NCBI GenBank assembly: GCA_022826805.1 | Contig: JAJDUH010000073.1 | Span: 62,001-126,000, forward strand | Source: Candidatus Poribacteria bacterium | GTDB taxonomy: Bacteria > Poribacteria > WGA-4E > WGA-3G | DNA length: 64,000 nt | Direction: 5' to 3' | Shown: one piece after another, positions 33,193 through 42,648 of the stretch | Numbering within the stretch: position 1 is the stretch's first letter | Layout: every line of letters starts with the position of its first letter | The notes under the pieces: model-generated | Told to the model about the DNA's origin: nothing | Database searches by the model: none | The model's input: only the letters and a program-made list of their open reading frames with translations | Program-made: the position numbers and the translations under genes

Positions 33193-36100
33193 ATGAACAC
33201 CACCGTAGGAGAAAAAGAAACAGGCACACAGGCACGTGTCGTTGCATTCTTCCAGAAGACCTTGGGGTATGCCTACCTCGGCAACTGGCAAGAACGTCAG
33301 AGCAATAGCAATATTGACACAGGGCTGCTTACTGATTGGCTGAGAAGCAGAGGGCATGCCGATGCCATCATCTCCAAAGTGCTGTTTGAACTGAAAAAGG
33401 CGGCGGCACTCGGTGGCAGCGAAAAACTCTATGAAGCAAACCGCGAGGTCTATGGACTGTTGCGCTACGGCGTGAACGTCCAACCCAGTACGAGTGAACA
33501 CCGGACCACCGTCAAGTTGATTGACTGGAAACATCCGTTCAATAACGATTTCGGTATCGCTGAAGAGGTAACCCTCAAAGGCGAGAACATCAAACGTCCC
33601 GATTTAGTCCTATACATCAACGGCATCGCCCTCGGTGTCCTAGAATTAAAACGTTCCACAGTCTCCGTTTCTGAAGGCATTCGTCAGAACCTTACCAATC
33701 AACTCGAAGATTTCATCGAATGGTTCTTCACCACTGTGCAGCTCGTCATGGCAGGCAATGAAACCCAAGGGCTACACTACGGCGTCATTAAAACGTCTGA
33801 AAAACACTGGTTACGTTGGAAAGAGGCAGATGCCCATCCTGATGCAGGCGATAATCTGTTGCTCCGAGAGCTCAGTCAAATCTGCAACAAAATCCGAATG
33901 CTTGACATCCTGCACAACTTTATTGTCTTCGATGCAGGTACCAAGAAGATTTGCCGACACAATCAGTTCTTTGGCGTAAAAGCCGCCCAAGAAAATATAA
34001 AGCGCAGAGAGGGCGGCATTATCTGGCACACCCAAGGCAGCGGCAAAAGCCTCACAATGGTCTGGCTCGCAAAGTCCATCCTCGAAACCATCCCTAACGC
34101 ACGCGTGCTTATCATCACCGACCGTACCGAACTTGACGAACAGATTGAGAAGGTTTTTAATGGGGTCAACGAGGACATTAAACGGACACAGAGCGGCACG
34201 CATCTCTTGCAGGTCCTCACGAATCCCGCAGAACGGTTAGTCTGTTCACTCGTCCACAAGTTCGGCAGATCCGGTGAGATGGAGGATGAAGATGCCGCTA
34301 TTGACGCCTATGTTGAGGACATTCAGAAATATCTGTCGGATGGCTTTCAAGCGAAGGGTGAATTCTTCGTCTTCGTTGACGAATGTCATCGCACACAGTC
34401 CGGCAAACTTCACAGCGCGATGAAGACGCTCCTACCTAATGCAATGCTGATCGGTTTCACAAGTACACCCTTGTTGAAAAGGGACAAACAACGGAGCATT
34501 GAAACCTTCGGTCCTTATATCCACACCTACAAGTATGACGAAGCCGTTGAAGATAGCGTTGTGTTAGATCTGCGTTATGAAGCCCGCGACATCGACCAAA
34601 AACTCTCCTCACAGGAAAGCATCGATCGGTGGTTTGAGAGTAGAACCAGAGGGCTTACCGATGTGGCGAAAGCGCAGCTCCGGCAGCGTTGGAGCACGAT
34701 GCAGAGTGTCCTCAGTTCAAGGGAACGGTTGGGCAAAATCGTCGCCGATATCGTCCTTGACATGGCGGAGCGAGATAGGCTTAAGAGTGGACGCGGCAAC
34801 GCCATGCTCGTCGCCGATAGTATCTTTTCTGCTTGCCGATTCTTTCAACTGTTTCAGGAAACACCGCTAAAAGGCAAATGCGCCATCATCACCTCCTATA
34901 GACCGGCCGTAGATGCTGTTGCCCGAGAAGAAACTGGCGAAGGACGGACAGATAGACAGACGGAGTATTATGTCTATCGCCAGATGCTCGCTGAGCATTT
35001 TGATGAGCCCGAGAACACTGCGATGCATAAAGCCGATAGATTTGAACAAGAGGTAAAGAAACTTTTCATTGAAAAGCCAGAGGAAATGAAACTCCTCATC
35101 GTTGTTGACAAACTTCTCACCGGTTTCGACGCGCCACCGGCGACCTATCTCTATATCGACAAAAACATGCAAGACCACGGGCTTTTCCAAGTCATCTGCA
35201 GGGTCAACCGCCTCGACAGAGATGACAAGGAATTCGGATACATCGTTGACTACAAGGATCTCTTTCGGTCTCTGGAGCAGGCAATTACCGACTATACGAG
35301 TGAAGCCTTTGAAAACTTTGACACAGAAGATGTCCAAGGACTGTTGAAAGATAGACTCCAAAAAGGCAAGGAACGCTTAGAGGAGACACGTGAAGCGGTC
35401 AAGGCGTTGTGCGAACCCGTGAAACCGCCACTCAATTCCGCCGCTTACATCCGTTATTTTTGTGGTCAAGAAGCTGGGAATCTCGAACAACTTAAAGCAA
35501 ATGAACCGAAACGCGAGAAACTCTATAAATTCACAGCCGCATTCGTCCGCGCCTACGCCAATCTGGCGAATGAAATGATCGAGGCAGGCTATACTGAAGA
35601 ACAAGCACAAGAAATCAAAAACGAAGTCCGTCACTATGAGAATGTCAGCCAAGAAATCAAACTCGCCAGCGGCGATTACATCGACCTGAAAGCCTACGAG
35701 CCGGATATGCGACATCTCATTGATACCTATATCACAGCTGAGGAGAGCGAGACTCTCTCAACATTGGGCGATATTCCCTTAGTGGAACTGATTGTTGAGA
35801 AGGGTGTCGAAGCACTTGATCTGCTCCCTCAAGGCATTCGCGCCAATGAGACAGCAACGGCAGCAGCTATAGAGAACAACATCCGCCGTCTCATTGTTGA
35901 TAAGTCTGAGGTCAATCCGAGGTATTACGAGGAGATCTCACACCTGCTTGATGAAATCATTCGCCAACGTCGACGGGGTGCTATGGATTATCGCGCATAC
36001 CTCTCCGAGATCGAAGGACTCAGCGGGCGAATGGCAGAGCATGAAAACCAAGACCGTTACCCCTCCAATATCAATACTGGAGCATTACGCGCGCTGTTTG

Positions 36101-36318
36101 ACAACTTAGACACCCTTCCTGAAGACCGTAGAGCAGCGGCAGCAACTGTAATAGATACCGCTATCCGCAGAACGAAACAAGACGACTGGAGAGGCAACAG
36201 GTTCAAAAAGAGACAGGTGCGAAACGCTATCGCAAGGGTAATTCAACAGGAATTTAGTGACTATGACCTTGACGTTGAGACACTTCTGGAACTGGCAGTG
36301 AATCAAAGTGAATACTAA
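33193..36318 (+). CDS. hsdR: Type I restriction enzyme R subunit HsdR
   Basis: The 1041-residue protein is full length. The N-terminal nuclease has RPDLVLYINGIALGVLELK (PD...ELK, about residues 136-152). The translocase has Walker A HTQGSGKS (about 280), DECH (about 397), GFTSTPLL and the late motifs TGFDAPPATYLYIDK and ICRVNRLDR. The C-terminal helical region binds HsdM. HsdR cuts unmethylated DNA after translocation when bound to HsdM and HsdS. It is separated from hsdS by about 2.9 kb of inserted genes and lacks an obvious promoter of its own, so its expression may depend on the inserted cassette's transcript. Confidence 0.95.
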   Translation: MNTTVGEKETGTQARVVAFFQKTLGYAYLGNWQERQSNSNIDTGLLTDWLRSRGHADAIISKVLFELKKAAALGGSEKLYEANREVYGLLRYGVNVQPSTSEHRTTVKLIDWKHPFNNDFGIAEEVTLKGENIKRPDLVLYINGIALGVLELKRSTVSVSEGIRQNLTNQLEDFIEWFFTTVQLVMAGNETQGLHYGVIKTSEKHWLRWKEADAHPDAGDNLLLRELSQICNKIRMLDILHNFIVFDAGTKKICRHNQFFGVKAAQENIKRREGGIIWHTQGSGKSLTMVWLAKSILETIPNARVLIITDRTELDEQIEKVFNGVNEDIKRTQSGTHLLQVLTNPAERLVCSLVHKFGRSGEMEDEDAAIDAYVEDIQKYLSDGFQAKGEFFVFVDECHRTQSGKLHSAMKTLLPNAMLIGFTSTPLLKRDKQRSIETFGPYIHTYKYDEAVEDSVVLDLRYEARDIDQKLSSQESIDRWFESRTRGLTDVAKAQLRQRWSTMQSVLSSRERLGKIVADIVLDMAERDRLKSGRGNAMLVADSIFSACRFFQLFQETPLKGKCAIITSYRPAVDAVAREETGEGRTDRQTEYYVYRQMLAEHFDEPENTAMHKADRFEQEVKKLFIEKPEEMKLLIVVDKLLTGFDAPPATYLYIDKNMQDHGLFQVICRVNRLDRDDKEFGYIVDYKDLFRSLEQAITDYTSEAFENFDTEDVQGLLKDRLQKGKERLEETREAVKALCEPVKPPLNSAAYIRYFCGQEAGNLEQLKANEPKREKLYKFTAAFVRAYANLANEMIEAGYTEEQAQEIKNEVRHYENVSQEIKLASGDYIDLKAYEPDMRHLIDTYITAEESETLSTLGDIPLVELIVEKGVEALDLLPQGIRANETATAAAIENNIRRLIVDKSEVNPRYYEEISHLLDEIIRQRRRGAMDYRAYLSEIEGLSGRMAEHENQDRYPSNINTGALRALFDNLDTLPEDRRAAAATVIDTAIRRTKQDDWRGNRFKKRQVRNAIARVIQQEFSDYDLDVETLLELAVNQSEY

Positions 36319-37042
36319 AATTGATAGGTATCACATCGATGTCCGCGGGATCCCCGTAGAGGTCATCCGCAAAGACATCAAGAACTTCTATATCGGGGTT
36401 CATCCGCCGAATGGTCGGGTGCGGGTGTCGGCACCATTACACTTCGATGATGATGCTATTCGGATGGCAGTCGTTTCAAGGTTGGTGTGGATTCGGCGGC
36501 AGCAAGCGGCATTTGAACGACAGGAACGACAATCGCAACGGGAGTTTGTCACAGGCGAGAGCCACTACTTTAAAGGGAGACGCTACCGGCTCAATGTCGT
36601 AGAACGTGATTGCCCACCAAAAGTTTGGCTACTGAATAACACGAAGATAGGTTTGTCTGTTCGTCCCGACTCTAATCGAGAAACACGAGAAGCAGTTGTT
36701 CATCGTTGGTATCGCCAGTATCTCCGGGCGCAGCTCCCGCCTCTCCTTGAGAAATGGGAGACGAAACTGGGTGTATCCGTCAATGAAGTGCGGATTAAGA
36801 AAATGAAAACGCTCTGGGGATCTTGCAACGTTGAAGCGAAACGTATCTGGTTGAACCTCGAACTTGCGAAGAAACCGGAAGCATGCTTGGTATATATTTT
36901 GGTGCATGAGATGGTGCATCTCTTGGAACGGAAGCATAACGATCAGTTTCGTGCGTTGATGGACGACTTCCTCCCGCAGTGGCGGTCGTATCGGGACCAA
37001 CTTAACCGCGCACCACTGGCACATGAAGATTGGCGGTATTAA
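36308..37042 (+). CDS. YgjP-like metallopeptidase domain protein
   Basis: The GTG start lies inside the end of hsdR (11-base overlap), so translation is likely coupled. The 244 residues match the YgjP/DUF45 family: VRVSAPLHFDDDAIRMAVVSRLVWI in the N-terminal half, then MKTLWGSCNVEAKRIWLNLEL and the zinc site HEMVHLLERKHNDQF with HExxH and a third histidine. Genes of this family often accompany type I restriction loci. The substrate and its role in restriction are unknown. Confidence 0.88.
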   Translation: MNTKIDRYHIDVRGIPVEVIRKDIKNFYIGVHPPNGRVRVSAPLHFDDDAIRMAVVSRLVWIRRQQAAFERQERQSQREFVTGESHYFKGRRYRLNVVERDCPPKVWLLNNTKIGLSVRPDSNRETREAVVHRWYRQYLRAQLPPLLEKWETKLGVSVNEVRIKKMKTLWGSCNVEAKRIWLNLELAKKPEACLVYILVHEMVHLLERKHNDQFRALMDDFLPQWRSYRDQLNRAPLAHEDWRY

Positions 37043-37058
37043 CACAGAGCCATCTTGA

Positions 37059-38687
37059 CTACCGTAGGATTGCTAACTTCTCTAAATAGGTGTAGTTTTC
37101 TCCTTTTGATGTAGCCGTGATATGGCACATATAGATACCAGGGGATACCGCTAATCCGTAAGAGGTCTGCTGATTCCACCACGTTCGCCAAATACGTTGA
37201 TCTAACCGGTCAGAGACACCTTCAATCCGCTTTATCAAATTACCGCCCGAATCGTAAATCACTATCTGCAGCTCTGTTATATCCACGTTTGCCTCAACAC
37301 GGAATTCGGTTAACCCATCCGAACGCGCTGGGTTCGGGAACACCGCTATCTCTTTCCAAGCAAATGCCTGCGTTAGGACAACGGATTGCGCGACTGAAAC
37401 CGCCCCGAGTGGATAGCGTGCTGTTGCCCGAAGAACATTCACTCCCGGTTGCAACGCGATTGTTGCAGTGTAGGTCTGTGTTTCCCGATCCAGTGATGCC
37501 TCCGTTCGGTTCGGATGGATAACGATGTCAATTGGAAAATCCGAACGAAACGTCCCCGTAACCTCTAATTCGCTCTCTTGCGTTGTGGGGGGAAGTTGCA
37601 ACGTTATCTGTGGTATCTGGCGCGTCGGTTGAAATATATCCGTGAGAAGATTATCCACTGTAACGAGCACAAGTTGGGCAACCTTTCTCACTAAGTTAAA
37701 GTTCACCTTATCAGCAGTATCGGCAGATGTGTGATAGAAAGGATTCGCATCGTAATTTTGCGAATCCCGCCACGGCGTAGAACTCTCGGTTAAGGTGACA
37801 GCATTGTAACCGCTATCCCAGAACGGTTTATGAGAAGAAATATCAACGAATTCATCTTGCGTCCGGCGAATCTTCAAACCTACGTCGTACCATGTGTTTG
37901 CGATTATGAGTGCCCGACCCATCCACGCAGAATCGTTGTTAGTAATAATTTCAACCAAATCGCTTTTCCAGTTGAAACCCAACATGTCCAAGTTAAAAAT
38001 ACCAACAATGTTTTCACGTTGAGAAGTGGTATCGGCATCAGGACCTTCCTCTATAGTAGATGCCTGCTGGACATAGTACCGACTGCCAAGAAACCCAAGT
38101 TCCTCGCCACCTAATGCGATAAACCTTAACTCGTGATCGTATTCATATTGACTTAAAAGATACGCAATCTCCAGCATTGCTGCGACGCCTGTGCCGTTAT
38201 CGTTAGCACCGGGTGCGGTGGATACTAATGGATTCCAATTCGGTTCGCGAATCGCTTGTGTGTCATAATGGGCACAGATGATAAAGATACGGTTGCTGGA
38301 CGAAGCCGGGTGCCGTGGAAGGACAGCGACTACATTTCTAATACCACCGAAAACTTGTTCACTGACCTCCATACGTGGGGAACGTCGGAACGCATTTGTA
38401 ATGTAACGAACTATGTTTTCCGTTGCCTCACGATGGTGGGCACTGCGCGTTCGGAATGCTGGTAAATTGTGTCCCGATGCGAAGTTCTCCTGCAACGTTA
38501 TTACCCGCGCTTCAAGTGCCTCAGATTGCACCAACGTCAGTAGGTCATCGCCTCGAGATAAAAGTTTATCGTCCGCTGCTGTTGTAATAGAGAAAGAAAT
38601 ACATAGAAGGGAAAGAAAAAGAACGTATGTGCTTATTCGGGCTTGCAAGCAGCATTTTAATTGGCTTGACATAAGAATAAAAATCAT
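37059..38687 (-). CDS. Secreted M28-family metallopeptidase with C-terminal FlgD/T9SS-like domain
   Basis: The precursor has an N-terminal signal (YVLFLSLLCISFSITTAA). Di-zinc ligands of M28 aminopeptidases are visible: histidine in CAHYDTQ, aspartate in GANDNGTG, the EE pair in GGEELGFLG, aspartate in FNLDMLGF and histidine in FYHTSADT. After the peptidase domain come beta-sandwich segments, and the final about 95 residues (AVFPNPARSDG ... LAVSPGIYMCHITATSKG) resemble the sorting domain of the M6 protease at 17.5 kb. This suggests a shared export route. The start is ATG 38687, with ATG 38672 as an alternative. It converges on the ygjP-like gene. Confidence 0.88.
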   Translation of the reverse strand: MIFILMSSQLKCCLQARISTYVLFLSLLCISFSITTAADDKLLSRGDDLLTLVQSEALEARVITLQENFASGHNLPAFRTRSAHHREATENIVRYITNAFRRSPRMEVSEQVFGGIRNVVAVLPRHPASSSNRIFIICAHYDTQAIREPNWNPLVSTAPGANDNGTGVAAMLEIAYLLSQYEYDHELRFIALGGEELGFLGSRYYVQQASTIEEGPDADTTSQRENIVGIFNLDMLGFNWKSDLVEIITNNDSAWMGRALIIANTWYDVGLKIRRTQDEFVDISSHKPFWDSGYNAVTLTESSTPWRDSQNYDANPFYHTSADTADKVNFNLVRKVAQLVLVTVDNLLTDIFQPTRQIPQITLQLPPTTQESELEVTGTFRSDFPIDIVIHPNRTEASLDRETQTYTATIALQPGVNVLRATARYPLGAVSVAQSVVLTQAFAWKEIAVFPNPARSDGLTEFRVEANVDITELQIVIYDSGGNLIKRIEGVSDRLDQRIWRTWWNQQTSYGLAVSPGIYMCHITATSKGENYTYLEKLAILR

Positions 38688-38813
38688 GTACCCTATTAAT
38701 AGTTTTATACATTTTAACAGATTTTATCCTGATTGTAAACAGGGATAACGTTTCATTATTGCCAAATCGAGGCGTGCTAAGCCTGTCCGAATGACGATGG
38801 AGATGGACGTAAG

Positions 38814-39767
38814 ATGCCAGCGAATCTGCCCCCGACCTATTATAAACTCAAGCACCAGCATGAAGCCGCTAAAACAGATGAAGAACGACTCAGTCTGTTA
38901 GAGGAGATGTTACGCATCATTCCTAAGCACAAAGGCACGGAGAAAGTGGTTTCTGATATTCGTCATCGTGCTGCTAAGCTTAAGAGGGAAGCGGCAGCAC
39001 CAGGCGGCAAGGGTACAAGCAAGAGAAGCTACAGTGAGCATATCCCAAAACAAGGGGCAGGACAGATCGTTCTTCTTGGACCTCCGAATAGTGGTAAATC
39101 GCAGATACTCGCGAGTTTTACAAACGCCAAACCAGAAGTATCACTGACCCCTTATACAACGACAACGCCGATGGTCGGGATGCTGCCCTATGAAAATATA
39201 CAATTCCAAATCATTGATACGCCGTCGATTTCACCAGATTTCGTTTTACCAACGGTGTTGACACTCACCCGTAACGCAGATATCCCGCTGCCAGTTATAA
39301 GTCTCGCAAGCGATAATCTATTAGACGATCTGGATGTAATGATAGCACTCCTTGACGAAGCAAACCGAGAGGCTCCAGAAAATGGAATGCTTATCGTGGC
39401 AAACCAACTTGACGCAGCAGACGCCTCAGAGCGGTTGGATATTCTCAAAGAGTTCTACGGGGATGTATTTCGGATTTGCCCAATTTCTGCCGAAACCGGT
39501 GAAGGCAAAGAAACCCTATTGCAAGAAATCTATGCGGAATTGGATATCTTGCGTGTCTATCCAAAGGCACCAGGAAAACCGATGGAACAAGATGAGCCCA
39601 TAGTTCTTCCAACAGGGGCAACTGTCCTTGACGCCGCGATGAGTTTGCACAAAGATTTCGCCGACTTCAAATTCGCACGAATATGGGGAGCCGAATGGCA
39701 TAACGGACAATCTGTGAGTCGCAATGACGTAGTTTACGATGGAGATGTTGTTGAATTTCATTTATAA
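38814..39767 (+). CDS. Small GTPase with C-terminal TGS domain (Obg/DRG-like)
   Basis: The 317-residue protein has a basic helical N-terminus (about 1-80), then a G domain. The P-loop is GPPNSGKS (about 86-93), the switch region contains SLTPYTTTTPMVGML, G3 is DTPSIS and the G4-like motif is ANQLDAAD. The C-terminal TGS domain (VLPTGATVLDAAMSLHKDF ... GDVVEFHL) is a nucleic-acid or ribosome contact module. It resembles the DRG branch rather than ObgE, which has a glycine-rich N-terminal domain. A ribosome-associated role is inferred. G4 reads NQLD rather than NKxD. Confidence 0.85.
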   Translation: MPANLPPTYYKLKHQHEAAKTDEERLSLLEEMLRIIPKHKGTEKVVSDIRHRAAKLKREAAAPGGKGTSKRSYSEHIPKQGAGQIVLLGPPNSGKSQILASFTNAKPEVSLTPYTTTTPMVGMLPYENIQFQIIDTPSISPDFVLPTVLTLTRNADIPLPVISLASDNLLDDLDVMIALLDEANREAPENGMLIVANQLDAADASERLDILKEFYGDVFRICPISAETGEGKETLLQEIYAELDILRVYPKAPGKPMEQDEPIVLPTGATVLDAAMSLHKDFADFKFARIWGAEWHNGQSVSRNDVVYDGDVVEFHL

Positions 39768-39795
39768 GTGTTCTCTGGAAGCGGGTGGAGCCTAA

Positions 39796-41346
39796 ATGTT
39801 AAAACGAAGATCGGCATCTCCATATTTCATATTTTCCCTCTGCGCCCACTGCGTCCTCTTATTGGTGATGTGGTGGATGATTCCCAAGCAGGATTCACTT
39901 CTACCTTTCCGTGACGAAATAGAGGCTTCTATAACTCACGTTGAACGACCCCCGCTACCAGTTAAAATACTTCCTGTTATTGAACCCGCTACACCTGTCG
40001 TAGTAAAAGAGACTAAACCGCCCCCACCGCCGAAACCCAAAGCAGGATTAAATACAGCGTGGCAAACGGAAAATCAAAGCGTGGCAGACCTTCCCAAATC
40101 CGAAACACGTAAACAAGAAGGGCTGAACCGCGCCCGAGATTCCATTGGGACGGTAGTAGGACGTCCTGCCGATTACGCAACTGGGAATCGCATAGCTGTG
40201 AATGCACCCAATCAGCCGATAGTTACACCACTGACTCCAGAATCCGACTATGTAGCACCACAAGGGGAGACGAAACCTGTTGATTTGGGTGCCAATGATG
40301 CACTAAGTAGTGGCTCGCCAACTGTCAACGCTCCGAAGATCCACTACGGCAGTCGCCGTGGTGACGCACTCCGAGCCACAGGAGTTGGTAATTCTTGGGG
40401 CGGCGGTGGCGGCGGTGGAAGTGGTAATGTCGGAGGCGTTTTCGTTTACATGATGAAAGATATTGCCCGAACACTCGCTGAGGCGAGTACGACGAAAAAA
40501 GTCGATGTCGTTTTTGTGATTGATGAAACAGCAAGCATGGATGACAACATCCGAGGTATACGAGCTTATGTCGATTTTGTTGCTGAAGCGTTGGAACGAG
40601 AAGGACGCAGTCCTTCTTTTGGATTGGTAACATTCACAGATAAGACGAGAAACTTTGGACAGACAGATGATCTCGGAACCTTCAAGAACCGCCTTTCTAA
40701 GACAGGTGTTGATGGTGGAGGCGACCTCGCCGAAGCAGGTTTAGAGGCACTTATGGCTGTAGTAACGGAGATGAAATTCCGAAAAGGTGCACAACGTTTT
40801 GTTGTCCTTGCAAGCGATGCCGCCTTCCACGACGCTGATTACGACGGAAAATCCGTCTATAGTTTGGATCAAGTTATTGAAGCACTGCAGAATGAGCAGA
40901 TCCGCGTCGATGTTATCGGACTCGACTATCTGCCAATCCGACAGCTAGCATTGGCGACAGGCGGAACATGGCGTGCCATTCCGGGTAGAGGGTATCTTGA
41001 ATATGTGCCTCCGCTAACGTTAACTGTTAAATTGTTTTCCAAATTAGGGACGCTTAGGCTTGAAAGCGGGCAAATTGACGATAAGATTACCGTTTACATC
41101 AATAATCCGCCGCGTCCCAAACAGCTCACTATGATATGGAAAGTCCTCAATCCCTTGGGAGAAAGGGTATACGGACCCTTCTCAGAAATGAAAATTATTC
41201 CTGATGATGGTTCAACCCAAATAGAGTTGACGCCTGCAATTGATGCCGAATATTTTCGTACAATGCCGGGCATTTACACCATCATCTATCGACTTGAAAA
41301 TGAACACGGGCATCAAAGCATCTTGCGGCGAACATTGACATTCTAA
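39796..41346 (+). CDS. TonB-like N-terminus fused to a von Willebrand factor A domain
   Basis: Residues about 8-27 form one membrane segment (SPYFIFSLCAHCVLLLVMWW). A proline/valine-rich periplasmic stretch (VVKETKPPPPPKPKAG) follows, as in TonB. A polyglycine linker (WGGGGGGGSGN) leads to a VWA domain that starts VDVVFVIDETASMDDN, with MIDAS residues D-E-T-A-S and a later TGVDGGGDLAEAG. The C-terminus (about 400-516) looks like a beta-sandwich. TonB's C-terminal domain is absent, so it probably does not energise receptors; adhesion or assembly in the periplasm is more likely. It begins 28 bases after the GTPase gene. Confidence 0.82.
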   Translation: MLKRRSASPYFIFSLCAHCVLLLVMWWMIPKQDSLLPFRDEIEASITHVERPPLPVKILPVIEPATPVVVKETKPPPPPKPKAGLNTAWQTENQSVADLPKSETRKQEGLNRARDSIGTVVGRPADYATGNRIAVNAPNQPIVTPLTPESDYVAPQGETKPVDLGANDALSSGSPTVNAPKIHYGSRRGDALRATGVGNSWGGGGGGGSGNVGGVFVYMMKDIARTLAEASTTKKVDVVFVIDETASMDDNIRGIRAYVDFVAEALEREGRSPSFGLVTFTDKTRNFGQTDDLGTFKNRLSKTGVDGGGDLAEAGLEALMAVVTEMKFRKGAQRFVVLASDAAFHDADYDGKSVYSLDQVIEALQNEQIRVDVIGLDYLPIRQLALATGGTWRAIPGRGYLEYVPPLTLTVKLFSKLGTLRLESGQIDDKITVYINNPPRPKQLTMIWKVLNPLGERVYGPFSEMKIIPDDGSTQIELTPAIDAEYFRTMPGIYTIIYRLENEHGHQSILRRTLTF

Positions 41347-41405
41347 CGACACCTGAGTTGTCCTTTAAACCTACAACTCGTTTTTACTTCGCATTATACT
41401 AAAAA

Positions 41406-42602
41406 ATGAAAGACTTGATTTTTGAACAGTGCCATCGTCATTTTAACGACATCGTCGCTATTCGACGCGACATTCATCAGTATCCGGAATTAGGATTTGA
41501 TGTACACCGCACGGCAGGTATTGCTGCTGATGCACTACGTGCGCTTGATATTCCTGTTAGGACAGGCATCGGTAGAACAGGTGTTGTGGGAGACTTGGAG
41601 GTGCCAGGTGCGTCAAAACGTATTGCGCTTCGGGCAGACATGGACGCTCTCCCGATTCAGGAACTCACTGATGTCCCTTTTAAGTCAAAGATTGATGGCA
41701 AAGCCCATCTCTGCGGACACGATGCGCATACGGCTATGCTCATCGGCGCGGCGCGAATCCTTTCGCATTTTCGAGACGATCTCAAGACACACATCAGATT
41801 CATCTTCCAACCGAGCGAAGAGGCACTACCGGGTGGTGCACCTGCTATGATAGCCGATGGGGCATTAGAGGATGTAGACGAGATTTATGGGATACATGTC
41901 TTTCCGCTTTTTGCCGTTGAGGAATACGCAACCTGTGTCGGTCCTATGCTCGCACAGTCCGACACCTTCCAAATCACACTTACCGGTAGAGGCGGACACG
42001 CCGCATTTCCACATCTCACTGTTGATCCAATCGTTATTGGAGCACAGTTCGTGACAGCTGCTCAAGCGATTGTCGCCAGGAATGTTAATCCACTGGATTC
42101 AGCCGTCATCAGTATCACACAATTACACGGCGGGGACGCTAACTTGCAAAATGGACTCACGGGTGCTGCTCTTAATGTCATTCCACCTAAAGTGCTAATA
42201 GGTGGAACAGTGCGCACACTTCAGAAATCGGTACAAAAAAGCGTCCGAGAGCAATTGGAAAGCCTTCTTGCCGGTGTGGCGGGTGCCCACGATGCAACTT
42301 ACACCTTCACCTATCATGAAGGGTATCCGGTAACATACAACCATGAACCCTGTGTCACTACAGCCTTATCGACAGCAAGAGAGTTAGTGGGTGAAGACAA
42401 CCTTGTGTTTCCGATGTCTCCGATATTGGGGGGCGAAGATTTTGGCTACTACTCACAGAAAATTCCAGCATGCTTCGTGATGGTAGGTGCCGGAAATGAA
42501 GAGAAGGGCATTGTGAATATGTGCCATCATCCACAGTTCGATATTGACGAAAACTGCATGATTTACGGCATGGCGCTTCTTGTAAGTCTCGCTGCGTTTT
42601 AG
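41406..42602 (+). CDS. M20-family amidohydrolase (N-acyl-amino acid/hippurate hydrolase type)
   Basis: The 398-residue cytoplasmic enzyme has the M20D metal ligands: aspartate in LRADMDALPI, histidine and aspartate in CGHDAHTAM, EE in QPSEEALPGG and GGEDFGYYS near the C-terminus. Family members hydrolyse N-acyl or N-acetyl amino acids. The dimerisation domain (GRGGHAAFPHLTVDPI) is intact and the length is usual. Substrate specificity cannot be read from sequence. Confidence 0.93.
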   Translation: MKDLIFEQCHRHFNDIVAIRRDIHQYPELGFDVHRTAGIAADALRALDIPVRTGIGRTGVVGDLEVPGASKRIALRADMDALPIQELTDVPFKSKIDGKAHLCGHDAHTAMLIGAARILSHFRDDLKTHIRFIFQPSEEALPGGAPAMIADGALEDVDEIYGIHVFPLFAVEEYATCVGPMLAQSDTFQITLTGRGGHAAFPHLTVDPIVIGAQFVTAAQAIVARNVNPLDSAVISITQLHGGDANLQNGLTGAALNVIPPKVLIGGTVRTLQKSVQKSVREQLESLLAGVAGAHDATYTFTYHEGYPVTYNHEPCVTTALSTARELVGEDNLVFPMSPILGGEDFGYYSQKIPACFVMVGAGNEEKGIVNMCHHPQFDIDENCMIYGMALLVSLAAF

Positions 42603-42648
42603 AGGTCCGCGGTAAATCTCTAATTCAACCCAAGAGAGGGACACTCCA

